From contig CABUUG010000027.1 of NCBI GenBank assembly GCA_902494605.1, positions 1-16,692 on the forward strand: a stretch of DNA of 16,692 nt, written 5' to 3'. Shown piece by piece: positions 1-8,554 of this stretch. Position 1 is the first letter of the stretch. Each line of letters begins with the position of its first letter. This stretch comes from an uncultured Collinsella sp. GTDB lineage: Bacteria > Actinomycetota > Coriobacteriia > Coriobacteriales > Coriobacteriaceae. The notes below the pieces were generated by a model. That model was not told the origin of the DNA. It was given only the letters and a program-made list of their open reading frames with translations, and did not search any database. The position numbers and the translations under genes are program-made.

Positions 1-70
1 AATACATTCCCCCTCCTTTCCCCCTGGGTTTTTTTTTTTTCCGCCCCCGACAGGGGGTATGCGGCGGAAA

Positions 71-1492
71 CTAGGCCATAAGCAGGCCAGTCTCCGCGAC
101 GTTCTTGTACCAGTACGCGCTCGCCTTGGGATAGCGCTTCTGGGTCTCAAAGTCGATGTAGAACAGGCCATAGCGCTTGTTATAGCCGTTGGTCCAGGAG
201 AACTGGTCCTGCAGCGACCACACGAAGTAACCGTCGACGTTTACGCCGCCGTCGATTGCCTTGAGGATCCATGCGAGATGCTGACGCATGTAGTCGATGC
301 GAGGGGCGTCGTCGATAAAGCCGTCCTCAAAGTCGTCCTTATAGCCCATGCCGTTCTCGGTGATGTAGATCTTCTTGTAGTTGGGGTAATCGTTCTTAAT
401 GCGCAGCAGCAGATCGTACAGGCCCTCGGGATAGATAATCCAGTCCCAATCGGTGGTGGGTACGCCTTCGCGCACGCATGACTCGCCCACGCCCTTGAGG
501 AACCAGCGCGAGGAGCCCTTGTCGCCGGTGCCATTGTGGTTGATGTCGTTTTCGCCCTCGGCGGCACGCAGGAACTGGCACTTGTAGGTGTTGACGCCCA
601 GGCAATCGTTGTAGGGGAGCGCGGCGGTCAGCGCGGCGATGTCCTCGTCGCGGACGTCGAGCTCGCCGCCGGCGATATGGGCCAGCTTGGTCGCAGCCTC
701 CATGGTGTCGGCTGCATAGTGGCCGCGGAAGGTGGCGTCGAGTACCCAGCGGTTGTTGATGACGTCGGCCATGCGAGCTGCCTCGCAGTCGGCAGCGCTG
801 TTGGGGTCGAGGGGATACTTGGGCTCCAGGTTCTGGACAATGCCGATCTCGCCCTCAAAGCCGCCCTCGTGGAAGGCGACGACGGCCTTGGCGTGGGCCA
901 CCATCATGTTGTGCATGAGCTGGAAGGCCTTGTCCAGGCGATACTTCTCGCCGTGCGGCCAGTTGCCGACGATAAAGCTGCCCTCGGCGGTCGCGGGAAT
1001 CTCGTTAAACGTGAACCAGTGCTTGACCTCGGTGAACTCGGCAAAGCAGAACTTGGCGTACTCGACAAAGGCGTCGATCGTCGTGCGCGTCAGGAAGCCC
1101 TCGCCGCCGTTCTGGTAAAAGGCCTCGGGCGTATCGAAGTGATCGAGCGTGACATAGGGGATAACGCCGGCTTTATTGCAGGTGGCAAAGAGCTCGTGAT
1201 AGAAGGCAACACCCTCGGGGTTAATCTCACCAGTGCCGCTGGGGAAGATACGGCTCCAAGCGATGGAGACACGGATACCGTTGATGCCGAAGCGCTGGCA
1301 CAGGTCGATATCGACCGGGTACTTGTTGTAGAAATCGCTTGCGGGATCGGGGGAGAAGCGACCCTGAGCAGCCAGGAAATCGTCCCAGGGCACTTTGCCC
1401 TTGCCGTGCGTACGGGTCTCGCCCTCAACCTGGTAAGCAGCGGTGGCGCCGCCAAACACAAAGCCGTCGGGGAACTGCATGGGGTTGGTCAT
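71..1492 (-). CDS. lacG: GH1 6-phospho-beta-galactosidase-type hydrolase, module 1
   Basis: A 473-residue glycoside hydrolase family 1 enzyme, full length for the family. It should hydrolyse the 6-phosphorylated disaccharide delivered by the adjacent PTS permease, in the cytoplasm (no signal peptide). The acid/base glutamate is E164 (TFNEI) and the nucleophile is E379 (ITENG). The phosphate pocket FSWTNGYNKRYG gives S432, W433, K439 and Y441. These align at a constant +4 offset with E160, E375, S428, W429, K435 and Y437 of Lactococcus LacG. Trp after the Ser is the feature linked to 6-phospho-galactose preference; 6-phospho-beta-glucosidases usually have a smaller residue there. One oddity is D117 in TLDHFD, where paralogues 2 and 3 read LHHFD. 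The start is supported by AAAGGA 8 nt upstream. It is the second gene of an operon, 76 bp after the EIICB gene. A 6-phospho-beta-glucosidase or dual activity is the main alternative. Confidence 0.93.
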   Translation of the reverse strand: MTNPMQFPDGFVFGGATAAYQVEGETRTHGKGKVPWDDFLAAQGRFSPDPASDFYNKYPVDIDLCQRFGINGIRVSIAWSRIFPSGTGEINPEGVAFYHELFATCNKAGVIPYVTLDHFDTPEAFYQNGGEGFLTRTTIDAFVEYAKFCFAEFTEVKHWFTFNEIPATAEGSFIVGNWPHGEKYRLDKAFQLMHNMMVAHAKAVVAFHEGGFEGEIGIVQNLEPKYPLDPNSAADCEAARMADVINNRWVLDATFRGHYAADTMEAATKLAHIAGGELDVRDEDIAALTAALPYNDCLGVNTYKCQFLRAAEGENDINHNGTGDKGSSRWFLKGVGESCVREGVPTTDWDWIIYPEGLYDLLLRIKNDYPNYKKIYITENGMGYKDDFEDGFIDDAPRIDYMRQHLAWILKAIDGGVNVDGYFVWSLQDQFSWTNGYNKRYGLFYIDFETQKRYPKASAYWYKNVAETGLLMA

Positions 1493-1526
1493 GAGTCATC
1501 CTTTCTGTGGGATTCGAATAGGGAGA

Positions 1527-1553
1527 GGTGCCCGAACTGGGGATCCGGGCACC
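1527..1553 (-). promoter_or_regulatory. intercistronic hairpin between EIICB and GH1, module 1
   Basis: GGTGCCCG (1527-1534) pairs perfectly with CGGGCACC (1546-1553) around an 11-nt loop. It lies between the EIICB stop (1569) and the GH1 start (1492). No T-tract follows on the - strand, so it is unlikely to be a full terminator. mRNA processing, stabilisation of the upstream message or partial attenuation would fit. Modules 2 and 3 have equivalent hairpins of unrelated sequence. Confidence 0.55.
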
Positions 1554-1568
1554 AACAGAGGGAGGAAC

Positions 1569-3356
1569 CTAGTCGAGGTTCTCGCGGAGCCACTTGATGG
1601 CGCCAGCGGGATCGCGAGTAAGGTCGATATATTCCTTACCGCGCGGGGCGAGCAGCTTAATGCCCAGACGATCGGTGTCGGCCTTCATGTCGTTGTAGTA
1701 GCTACGAACCTGCGGAGCGAGCACGATGACGTCGTACTGATCCATGATGGCAGTGTGCTGGCCATAGGCGCCTGCGGAGGAAGCGATGTTCTCTCCGGTC
1801 TGCGCAGCACCTTCCTTGATAGCGTTGGCAAGCATGGCGGAGGTGCCGGCGCCGGCGCACAGGACGAGGACCTTCAGACCGTCGACATCCTTCTTAGCGG
1901 ATGCATCGGCAGCGGGCTCGGGCTGATCGGCGACAGGCTCGCTGTCGGCGGCAGCGGCGGTCGGCTCGACGGAAGCGGTGACAGCGGCGGTCTGCTCGAC
2001 AGCGGGCGCAGAGGTGCTGGCGGCGATGGCGGCAGCACCATCGGACTCGAGACCCAGCTCGGCGGCGCGCTCGGCCTCCTGGTCGCAGAGCAGCTTATCG
2101 TACGCCTTCAAGAACGGCAGGTAGATGATGGCGTCCAGCAAGATGATGATTGCGACAAACACCAGGGCGATAAGCTGGAAGTTCGTGGTGATGAAGATGC
2201 CGATGGGGGCAGGGGTGGCCCAAGGCACCACGAAGGAGAAGCCGTTCATGCCCACGTTATCGATAAAGAACTTGGCAACGCTTACGTTGACGCAGCCGGC
2301 GGCAACAAAGGGGATGAGCATGTAGGGGTTAAGGATCATCGGCGCGCCAAAGAGCAGCGGCTCGTTGACGGCGAAAGCAACAGGAACAATCGAGGCCTTA
2401 CCGACGGCTTTGAGCTGCTTGGACTTCATAAAGAGAATCAGCAGGAGCGGCACGATGAACGTGGCGCCGGTGCCGCCGAACTCACCCACGAGCGACATGT
2501 TAAAGGTGAGGGAGTGGGCGGGGTGACCACCGGCCAGCAGAACCTGCAGGTTCTCGGCCTGGTTGGCAAGACGGATGGGGTCGATGCCCGGCTGGACGAT
2601 CGAGGGGCCGTGGACGCCGATGAACCAGAAGAACGCGGTGGCTGCCTGAATAAGGATGAGTCCGGGGTAGGTCTCTGCTGCAGTGAAGAGCGGGGAGAGC
2701 AGCTTGATGAGCAGCTCGGAGAACGGAACGCCCATGAGGTTGCGCACGACGACATCGATGATGCCGCAGATGATGACGGCGCCGCCAAAGGGGATGATGT
2801 CGCGGAAGTTCTGAGCGATGGCGCCCGGGACCTCCTTGGGCAGCTTAATGGTCAGATCGCGCGAGACGCAGAATTTATAGACCCACACGGTAATGAACGC
2901 TGCGATATAGGCCGAGAACAGACCGCGTGTACCCATGCTGGTGCAATCGAAGACCGAAAGCTCGGAGCCGTTGAACTTGGTGGTGAACTGCGTAACAGCG
3001 AGCAAAAGCATGCTGCACTGGGCGGCAACCATGGTGGAGCCGTCGTTGAGCACCTTGCCGGCGGGCATGCGACGGTTCATGGACGCCGTGAAGTTCTTGG
3101 CAGTGGTGCCGGCAACCATGATGCCCATGACGCCCATGGTGAAGTTGTACAGCTTGTTGCACCAGTCGATGAGCGGCTGGGGCAGCGTGATGCCAACGAC
3201 GCCGGGAAGGGTGGCGATTAGCAGGAAGATCGAAGAGGTGAGGACGATGGGCATGCACCCAAGGAATCCGTCCTTAATGGCCTGGAGGTAGACGTTCCTC
3301 GAGATCTTCTCAAAGAACGGTTGATGCTTTTCGAGCATCTTTACGATGGCGTCCAT
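1569..3356 (-). CDS. lacE: PTS lactose-type EIICB permease, module 1
   Basis: A 595-residue fused PTS permease of the lactose/cellobiose family. It imports a beta-galactoside or similar disaccharide across the membrane and phosphorylates it. The EIIC domain (about 1-425) has multiple hydrophobic helices and the family sugar-site motifs GVHGPS (H249) and NEPLLFGAP (E332). A flexible Ala/Glu/Thr/Pro-rich linker runs from about 430 to 490. The C-terminal EIIB domain begins near 493 and has the phospho-cysteine C500 in VLVLCAGAGTS. Fusion of IIC to IIB is typical of LacE, whereas cellobiose systems usually encode them separately. AAAGGAG lies 4 nt before the ATG. It is the first gene of a two-gene operon and is divergent from a LacI regulator. 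It has no EIIA domain, so it must take phosphate from a separate EIIA, most likely the one at 14941-15279. The exact sugar is inferred. Confidence 0.93.
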   Translation of the reverse strand: MDAIVKMLEKHQPFFEKISRNVYLQAIKDGFLGCMPIVLTSSIFLLIATLPGVVGITLPQPLIDWCNKLYNFTMGVMGIMVAGTTAKNFTASMNRRMPAGKVLNDGSTMVAAQCSMLLLAVTQFTTKFNGSELSVFDCTSMGTRGLFSAYIAAFITVWVYKFCVSRDLTIKLPKEVPGAIAQNFRDIIPFGGAVIICGIIDVVVRNLMGVPFSELLIKLLSPLFTAAETYPGLILIQAATAFFWFIGVHGPSIVQPGIDPIRLANQAENLQVLLAGGHPAHSLTFNMSLVGEFGGTGATFIVPLLLILFMKSKQLKAVGKASIVPVAFAVNEPLLFGAPMILNPYMLIPFVAAGCVNVSVAKFFIDNVGMNGFSFVVPWATPAPIGIFITTNFQLIALVFVAIIILLDAIIYLPFLKAYDKLLCDQEAERAAELGLESDGAAAIAASTSAPAVEQTAAVTASVEPTAAAADSEPVADQPEPAADASAKKDVDGLKVLVLCAGAGTSAMLANAIKEGAAQTGENIASSAGAYGQHTAIMDQYDVIVLAPQVRSYYNDMKADTDRLGIKLLAPRGKEYIDLTRDPAGAIKWLRENLD

Positions 3357-3439
3357 AGAGCTCCTTTGCTACTTGATGCGCGATGCATGTGGATGGAACT
3401 GGTCGTCGATGGATGGTCAGGACTGCCCGGAAACCTTCC

Positions 3440-3468
3440 TGCTTAAGGAGGGCATTGCGAAATGACAA
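3440..3468 (-). promoter_or_regulatory. candidate promoter of the module 1 operon
   Basis: On the - strand, TTGTCA (3468-3463) and TAAGCA (3445-3440) are 17 bp apart. The -35 box lies inside the palindromic operator at 3458-3481, so a bound repressor would block RNA polymerase. The -10 match is weak, so this is tentative. Confidence 0.35.
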
Positions 3469-3481
3469 CGTTGTCATTTCG
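3458..3481. promoter_or_regulatory. LacI-family operator, module 1 (perfect palindrome)
   Basis: A perfect 24-bp palindrome centred on a CpG at 3469/3470. Each half reads CGAAATGACAAC inward. Even symmetry and a central CG are typical of LacI/GalR operators, where the hinge helices insert at the central CpG. It lies about 100 bp upstream of the EIICB start and about 150 bp upstream of the lacI start. It fits the AAATG-nnn-AC.GT-nnn-CATTT design shared by modules 2 and 3, with inner triplet ACA in both halves. The obvious ligand is the divergent regulator at 3632-4642. Confidence 0.8.
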
Positions 3482-3483
3482 TT

Positions 3484-3502
3484 AATGACAACGTAAGACA
3501 TT
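3484..3502. promoter_or_regulatory. degenerate second operator, module 1
   Basis: AATGACAAC (3484-3492) repeats the half-site of the adjacent palindrome exactly, and GTAAGACATT follows as a degenerate right half. Its centre is 23 bp from that of the main operator, which could allow cooperative binding. Confidence 0.4.
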
Positions 3503-3527
3503 TTTGGAAGAGCAACAAGGATTTACG

Positions 3528-3558
3528 GGTGAGCGGTCGATATTGTCCGGTAAACGGT
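3528..3558 (+). repeat. 21-bp-spaced direct repeat upstream of lacI 1
   Basis: GGTGAGCGGT (3528-3537) and GGTAAACGGT (3549-3558) start exactly 21 bp apart, about two helical turns, so both lie on the same face of the DNA. The second copy ends 4 bp before a candidate -35 box (TTGTCA, 3563-3568), a position typical of an activator site. The same pair occurs upstream of lacI 2, lacI 3 and lacF. The binding protein is unknown; the core faintly resembles a catabolite-response (cre) element. Confidence 0.6.
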
Positions 3559-3562
3559 TGAT

Positions 3563-3589
3563 TTGTCAGTCGGGCAGGTAGTGTATGCT
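3563..3589 (+). promoter_or_regulatory. candidate promoter of lacI 1
   Basis: TTGTCA (3563-3568) is followed by TATGCT (3584-3589), a short 15-bp spacer, or by overlapping TGCTAG with 17 bp. Transcription would start about 40 bp before the gene. Confidence 0.4.
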
Positions 3590-3631
3590 AGAACGCAAAA
3601 AACAAGCGATGCAAAACCGACTGGAGAAGTA

Positions 3632-4642
3632 GTGGCAACGATGGACAAGAAAAATGTCTCAATGAACGATGTGGCGATTGCCGCGGGTGTTTCTCTCAAG
3701 ACGGTGTCGCGTGTGATCAACGAGCCCGATAGCGTGCGAGAGTCGACACGCGATAGGGTCCATGCTGCCATGGAGGCGCTCGGGTTTCGAGCCAACTTTG
3801 CCGCGCGTTCACTCAAGTTGGGCCGTTACGGGTGCATCGGCGTGGTGATGTTCCACTTGTCGGGCGGCGCCGTGGACATGATTGACGGTATTGCCGATGC
3901 CGCCGAAGAGCGAGGCTTTGCGCTCACGATGATCAAAAAGCGGGCAGGGGAGAAGATGACCCTTGCCGATGCGGCGCGTAGGATGTCGCAGCTGCCTGTT
4001 GATGGCATGATCTTCAACCTGCGTCAGATGGTCGATGACTTTGATACCTTTGAGGCACCGAAGGACCTCAAGACGGTGATTATCACGCCGATGGAGCATC
4101 CTACCTGCTCTACCGTTAGTGACGATCAAGAGGGTGGTGCGCGCATGGCGTGCGAGTACTTCTTAAATCGCGGGCACAAGAACGTATACTTCGTCTCTGG
4201 TAAGAAAGAGTCGCTGTCGAGCCAGTGTCGTATGAAAGGTTGGCGTGCGGCACTCGAGGCGCGTGGCATTGAGCCGCCCGAGCCTCTGCAAGGCGATTGG
4301 AATGCGGATAGTGGCTATGCCGCGGGCCTTGTGCTTGCCGATAAGCCCGATTGCACGGCGGTCCTCGCTGCTAACGACTGCATGGCAAACGGCGTGATGA
4401 TGGCTCTACGTGACAAAGGGCTCAGTGTGCCCAATGATGTGTCCGTGATCGGCTTTGATGACGAGCTTTACAAGACGATTCCCAACTCGATTCTGACGTC
4501 GGTGAAGTTTCGCCACCGCGAGCTGGGCGTCCGTGCGCTTAATGAGGTCGTCGCAGGTCTGGAAGCCCCGAGCTCCAGAAGTCGTACGCTCGTCTCGGGC
4601 GTGTTGGTCGAGCGTTCCAGCGTAAGGGATCTGCGGGCGTAG
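3632..4642 (+). CDS. LacI-family transcriptional repressor, module 1
   Basis: A 336-residue LacI/GalR regulator, normal length. The N-terminal helix-turn-helix is VSMNDVAIAAGVSLKTVSRV, followed by the hinge helix around FAARSLKLG and a periplasmic-binding-protein-like effector domain that ends in the family-typical LVERSSVRDLR. The residues before TVSR in the recognition helix are Leu-Lys, unlike Arg-Gln and Glu-Gln in paralogues 2 and 3. It is divergent from the EIICB/GH1 operon and probably represses it through the palindrome at 3458-3481, released by a sugar or sugar phosphate (inferred). The start is uncertain: GTG 3632 sits 5 nt after GGAG (3623-3626), while ATG 3641 (333 residues) is spaced less well but is a stronger codon. 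Reading farther upstream adds non-family sequence. Confidence 0.92.
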   Translation: MATMDKKNVSMNDVAIAAGVSLKTVSRVINEPDSVRESTRDRVHAAMEALGFRANFAARSLKLGRYGCIGVVMFHLSGGAVDMIDGIADAAEERGFALTMIKKRAGEKMTLADAARRMSQLPVDGMIFNLRQMVDDFDTFEAPKDLKTVIITPMEHPTCSTVSDDQEGGARMACEYFLNRGHKNVYFVSGKKESLSSQCRMKGWRAALEARGIEPPEPLQGDWNADSGYAAGLVLADKPDCTAVLAANDCMANGVMMALRDKGLSVPNDVSVIGFDDELYKTIPNSILTSVKFRHRELGVRALNEVVAGLEAPSSRSRTLVSGVLVERSSVRDLRA

Positions 4643-4660
4643 ACGTGCTCGGCCTGCTCG

Positions 4661-4955
4661 TCTAAATCTGTAACAGGTGGGACCAGAAAACTCGACTAGG
4701 TGTTATAGATTGAGATTTTGTCTACCCAGCCATCATCTTTGTCTCGATCTGTAACAGTTAGGAGTGAAATGACCAGCCAGGTGTTACAGATCTAGATTGA
4801 TTGGATTGACCCATCTGTTTGTCTCGATCTGTAACATCTAAGCGGTCAAAAGCGGTCTACATGTTACAGATTGAGATTTTTGGCTTGGCCTGTGCGTTCA
4901 CCTCGATCTGTAACAGCTGGGACCCAAAAACTGGGCTAGATGTTACAGATTAAGA
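4661..4955. repeat. array of four 55-bp hairpin repeats
   Basis: This fills most of the 413-bp gap between the convergent lacI 1 and EIICB 2 genes. Four units of exactly 55 bp lie at 4661-4715, 4742-4796, 4822-4876 and 4901-4955, with start-to-start steps of 81, 80 and 79 bp. Each unit has a 15-bp left arm (consensus TCTCGATCTGTAACA), a 25-bp centre, and the complementary right arm (TGTTACAGATYGAGA). Many arm differences keep pairing or become G-U pairs. The centres share an A-rich core (for example GGGACCCAAAAACTGGGCTAG), while the 24-26 bp spacers are not conserved. No T-tract follows, so these are not standard terminators. Two more copies lie at 9831-9966. REP/MITE-like elements or structured 3' ends are possible. 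Confidence 0.85.
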
Positions 4956-4983
4956 TGAACAGGAGGACGGGTGCGGTCTAAAC

Positions 4984-5028
4984 AAAATGGCCCGCGCATC
5001 ACGCATCGATGCACGGGCCATTTTTTTT
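4984..5028. terminator. bidirectional intrinsic terminator
   Basis: AAAATGGCCCGCGCAT (4984-4999) pairs with ATGCACGGGCCATTTT (5009-5024) with one mismatch and a 9-nt loop. Eight T's (5021-5028) follow on the + strand. On the - strand the stem is followed by TTTTGTTT. It should end the module 2 operon, whose EIICB gene stops at 5056, and stop any read-through from lacI 1 and the repeat array. Confidence 0.85.
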
Positions 5029-5055
5029 CTGCAAGCGGCAGGTGGTGTCAGCGTC

Positions 5056-6817
5056 TTATGCCTCGAGGTTTTCCTCGATCCAGGCGACGGCACCCTTGGG
5101 ATCCTTAGTGAGGTCGATGTACTGTTTGCCCTTGGGCGACAGCAGCGTGATGCCCAGGCGGTCGGTGTCGGCCTTCATCTCGTTGTAATAGGTGCGAACC
5201 TGCGGAGCCAGGACGATGACGTTGTACTGGTCCATGATGGCGTAGTGGCTGCCGTAGGCACCGGCGTTGGCGGTAATGTCGATGCCCAGCTCGTCGGCGC
5301 CTTCCTTAAGCGCGTTGGCGAGCAGTGCAGAGGTGCCGGCGCCAGCGCACAGAACCAGAACCCTCAGATCCTTGCCCTTAAGGGCGGACGGAGCTGCGGA
5401 GGCCTCAGTGGCAGAAGCGGTCTCGACAACAGGAGCCTCAACGGCGGGGGCGGCAGCGGTCTTGACGGCCTTGGTCTCCTCGGCCTCTTCTTCGGCCAGG
5501 GTCTCGGCCTCCTGCTTGCACAGGACGTTGTCGTAGGCCTTGCAGAACGGGTAGTAGATCAAGAAGTCAACGACCAGCAGGACGACAACCAGGACCAGAG
5601 AGATCGGCTGGAAGTTGGTGTCGATGAAGGTGCCGATCGGTCCGGGGAGTGCCCACGGCATGGCATAGATAAAGCCGTTCATGCCCAAAAAGTCGATGAA
5701 GAACTTACCAATGAGGACGTTGGCCACGGGGGCAAACAGGAACGGGATCAGGAAGTACGGGTTGAGGATGATGGGCGCGGCGAACAGCAGCGGCTCGTTG
5801 ACGGCGAACATCACGGGTACGACAGAGGCTTTGCCGACGGCCTTGAGCTGCTTGGAGCGCATAAAGAGCAGGAAGATGATTGGGACAATGAACGTGGCGC
5901 CGGTGCCGCCGAGTTCGCCGATGTAGTTACCGAAGTTCTCGGTCAGGGCGAGGGCGGGGTGACCGCCGGCCTGCAGCGTGGCGAGGTTGGTAGTGATGTT
6001 GCCAAACAGCGCGGCGTTGAGGGCAGGCTTAACGACCGAGGGGCCGTGGATGCCCATGAACCAGAACAGCGGGATCATGAACCAGATGAGGGCGAGGCCG
6101 GCGTAGGAATCGGCAGCGGCGAACAGCGGGCTCACCAGCGTGGAGATGACGTTGGCAAACGGGACGGCCAAGCAGGTGCGGCAGATAACGTCGATGACGG
6201 CGACAAACAGGATGGAGAAGCTGAAGGCGAAGATGTCGCGGAAGTTCTGGGCGATGGCGCCGGGGACTTCTTTGGGCAGCTTGATGGTGATGTCTCGCTT
6301 AATGCAGAAGGCATAGATGTTGACCGTGGCAAATGCGGCGACAAAGGAGCTCAGCAGGCCCTTGGTGCCCATGTTGTCGGTAAAGAACACCGAGACATCG
6401 GCGCCGTCGATCTTGGCACTCGTCTGGGTAACGGCCAAGATGAGCATAGCGCACATGGCGGCGACCATGGTGCTCGTGGCGTTGATGGCCTTGCCGGCAG
6501 GCATGCGGCGGTTCTTGGAGCCGGTCAGCGCGCTTGCGGTGGTGCCGGCGACCATGATGCCCACGACGCCCATCGTGAAGTTGTAAACCTTGTTGCAGAA
6601 GTTCACGACGTCGACGTTCCACCAGTCGGGCAGCGTAAAGCCGCCGACCGTGGCGACAACGCCCGGCAGGGTCGAAATAAGCAGGAAGACAGAAGAAGAC
6701 AGGATGATGGGCATTGCTGCCAAAAAAGCCGTCTTTAATGGCCTGAAGGTAGATGTTCTTAGAGACCTTGTCGAAGTACGGCTGACCTTTCTCCAAGAAC
6801 TTAACGATCGATTCCAT
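5056..6817 (-). pseudogene. lacE: PTS lactose-type EIICB permease, module 2, frameshifted
   Basis: An EIICB permease like the one in module 1, broken by one base. From ATG 6817 (AGAGGAG 8 nt upstream) the frame gives 32 residues matching the family N-terminus (MESIVKFLEKGQPYFDKVSK...), then goes astray. The correct frame resumes at 6723 and runs to 5056. The break is a run of six A on the + strand (6722-6727). Removing one base gives IKDGFLAAMPIILS and an uninterrupted 586-residue protein. In restored numbering it has IHGPS (H257), NEPLLFAAP (E341), an acidic/Ala-rich linker (about 440-480) and EIIB C490 in VLVLCAGAGTS. All downstream motifs are intact, which suggests a recent event, a sequencing error or reversible slippage. 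Second gene of the operon, after GH1. An internal start at ATG 6714 would lose the first amphipathic segment and has no clear ribosome binding site. Confidence 0.88.
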
Positions 6818-6930
6818 AGTTCACGCTCCTCTTTGCATGAAATCTTAATGGCATGGACGTTGAAAACCTATATGGTCTCCCGCTTGCTAAAAGCCCGGGT
6901 GCAGGCGGGGTCGGTCCCAGGGGGAGAGAG

Positions 6931-6967
6931 GGGAGCGGCTGGGTTTGTATCGCATAGGGCCGCTCCC
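6931..6967 (-). promoter_or_regulatory. intercistronic hairpin between GH1 and EIICB, module 2
   Basis: GGGAGCGGC (6931-6939) pairs perfectly with GCCGCTCCC (6959-6967). It lies between the GH1 stop (6994) and the EIICB start (6817). No T-tract follows on the - strand. The gap is long (176 bp), and I see nothing else in it except the EIICB ribosome binding site. Confidence 0.5.
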
Positions 6968-6993
6968 TTCTCGGGGGAAAGCGAGGCGATGCG

Positions 6994-8442
6994 CTACTGC
7001 GCGTCCGCCATAGTGTCGGCGAGCTCCTTGTACCAGAGTGCCGACTGCTTGATGTAGCGTTTTTGCGTGTCGAAGTCGATGTAGAACAGGCCGTAGCGCT
7101 TGTTATAGCCATTGGCCCACGAGAACTGGTCCTGCAGGCTCCAGATAAAGTAGCCCTGGACGTCGACGCCCTCGGCGCGCGCCTGGAGCACCTTCTCCAT
7201 GTGCTGGTCGACAAAGTCGATGCGCTCGGGATCGGCGACGATGCCGTTTGCGTCGGGCTCGGGGTCCTTGTGGCCCAGGCCGTTTTCGGTGATATAGATG
7301 ACGGGGAGGTTGGGATAGGTGGCGCTGATGTGCTTGAGCGTGTCGTAGAGGCCTTGCGGGTAGATGAGCCAATCCCAGTCGGTGGTGGGGATACCCGGCA
7401 TATCGACCTGCTGCCCGACGCCCTTAAACTTAAAGCACGAGGTGCCCTTGTCTCCGGTGCCGTTAAAGCTGTTGGTGGACTCGCCATCGTAGGCGGCGAT
7501 AAACGCCGACTGATAGTAGTTGAGGCCGAACATATCGTTGCGGGGCGCCGCCTTGGCGAGCTCCTCCATGTCGCTGTCCTCAACCGTAAGCGTGGCGTTG
7601 TTGGCACGCAGAATCTCGTTGATGAGTGAGAGGGTGCGCGCGGAGTAGTGACCCAGGAAGGCGCCGTCCATGATGAAGTCGGTGTAGAAGGCGTTGTACA
7701 GGTCGGCGGCGTGCTGGTCGGCGGGCGAGTCTGTGGCAGGATATGCCGGCGTCAGGACGTTGACCATGCCAATGCGTCCGCCCAGGTGCTCGGTCTCGTC
7801 AAGATCCTTATACAGGTTGACGGCGCGGGCGTGGGCAACGAGCTCGTTGTGCTGGCTCTGGATGCCGCTCGTCACATCAAAGTGATGGTTGGGCGGGAAG
7901 TTGCCTTGGATGTATTGGGAGTGCGAGAGGCTGATGAGCTCGTTGATGGTGAACCAATTCTTGACCTCGCGGAACTCGCGGAAGCAGAACTCGGCATAGC
8001 GCACATAGGCGTCGACGGTCTTGCGGTTGAGCCAGTCGCCCTGGTTGAACAGGGCGGCGGGGGAGTCAAAGTGATGCAGGGACACATAGGGCTCGACGCC
8101 ATACTTTTTGCAGCAGGCGAACAGCTCGTGGTAGTGCTTAACGCCCTCGGCGAGGGGCTCGGCATCGTCGCCGTTGGGGAAGATGCGGGTCCAGGCGATG
8201 GACACACGGATGGCGTTGAGTCCATGCTCGGCAGAAAGGCGGATATCCTCCTCGTAGCGGTTGTAGAAATCACTGGCCGGGTCGGGCAAAAAGCGACCCT
8301 GGGCGACAAGGTAATCGTCCCACATGGTCTTACCCTTGCCTGCCACCTTCGTGGAACCTTCCGTTTGGTACGCGGCGGTTGCGGCGCCCCAAACAAAGCC
8401 CTTCGGCAGCTGCTGTACGCGGTTTAGCAAAGACATATGCAT
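6994..8442 (-). CDS. GH1 phospho-beta-glycosidase, module 2
   Basis: A 482-residue GH1 enzyme, cytoplasmic, predicted to cleave a 6-phospho-beta-glycoside made by a PTS permease. The acid/base is E168 (TINEL), the nucleophile E386 (ITENG). The pocket FSWANGYNKRYG supplies S441, W442, K448 and Y450, so it keeps the LacG-type Trp. It is the most divergent of the three copies: TINEL replaces TFNEI, and a GDDAEPLAEG loop replaces GTGEINPEG. Its substrate may therefore differ. Unlike modules 1 and 3 it is the first gene of its operon, with the frameshifted EIICB behind it. The start could be M1 (8442) or M3 (8436): GAGAGGG lies 3 nt before M1 and 9 nt before M3, so M3 is spaced better. Confidence 0.92.
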   Translation of the reverse strand: MHMSLLNRVQQLPKGFVWGAATAAYQTEGSTKVAGKGKTMWDDYLVAQGRFLPDPASDFYNRYEEDIRLSAEHGLNAIRVSIAWTRIFPNGDDAEPLAEGVKHYHELFACCKKYGVEPYVSLHHFDSPAALFNQGDWLNRKTVDAYVRYAEFCFREFREVKNWFTINELISLSHSQYIQGNFPPNHHFDVTSGIQSQHNELVAHARAVNLYKDLDETEHLGGRIGMVNVLTPAYPATDSPADQHAADLYNAFYTDFIMDGAFLGHYSARTLSLINEILRANNATLTVEDSDMEELAKAAPRNDMFGLNYYQSAFIAAYDGESTNSFNGTGDKGTSCFKFKGVGQQVDMPGIPTTDWDWLIYPQGLYDTLKHISATYPNLPVIYITENGLGHKDPEPDANGIVADPERIDFVDQHMEKVLQARAEGVDVQGYFIWSLQDQFSWANGYNKRYGLFYIDFDTQKRYIKQSALWYKELADTMADAQ

Positions 8443-8554
8443 ACACCCTCTCGTCTCGCTGTTCGATATTGTGCGTTTGCGCTCAGGAGGCTCCCTGGTT
8501 AGCGTTCAGCGGTGAAAAAGCCCGATAAACACTATCTTAAAATGATTAGAACCA

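Noticed and set aside
20..57. T12 run (29-40) with inverted CCCCCTG/CAGGGGG as a terminator for GH1 1.
   Set aside because: On the - strand, where GH1 1 is transcribed, the stem is followed by A's rather than T's, so it does not fit an intrinsic terminator. The real end of that operon may lie beyond the window.
1443..3221. Long + strand open frame of 592 codons opposite EIICB 1 (similar ones at 4987-6738, 10044-11540 and 11601-13076).
   Set aside because: These are antisense shadows of GC-rich genes. They have low-complexity Gly/Asp/Val-rich translations, no family motifs and no ribosome binding sites, and the - strand genes account for the DNA.
3548..3561. Perfect cre site for CcpA-like catabolite control.
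   Set aside because: Only the left half and core match cre; the other copies match worse, and the real regularity is a 21-bp direct repeat rather than an inverted one.
3563..3631. Upstream extension of lacI 1 from the TTG at 3563.
   Set aside because: It has no ribosome binding site, overlaps the promoter candidate and adds residues that do not resemble the LacI family.
4661..4955. Possible CRISPR array because of regular repeat spacing.
   Set aside because: The conserved parts are the two complementary arms, the centres vary within the repeat, the period is 80 bp with long palindromes, and no cas gene is nearby.
6715..6730. Programmed -1 ribosomal frameshift in EIICB 2.
   Set aside because: Restoring the frame needs removal of one base (+1 shift), no stimulatory structure is evident, and the two paralogues are expressed without any shift.
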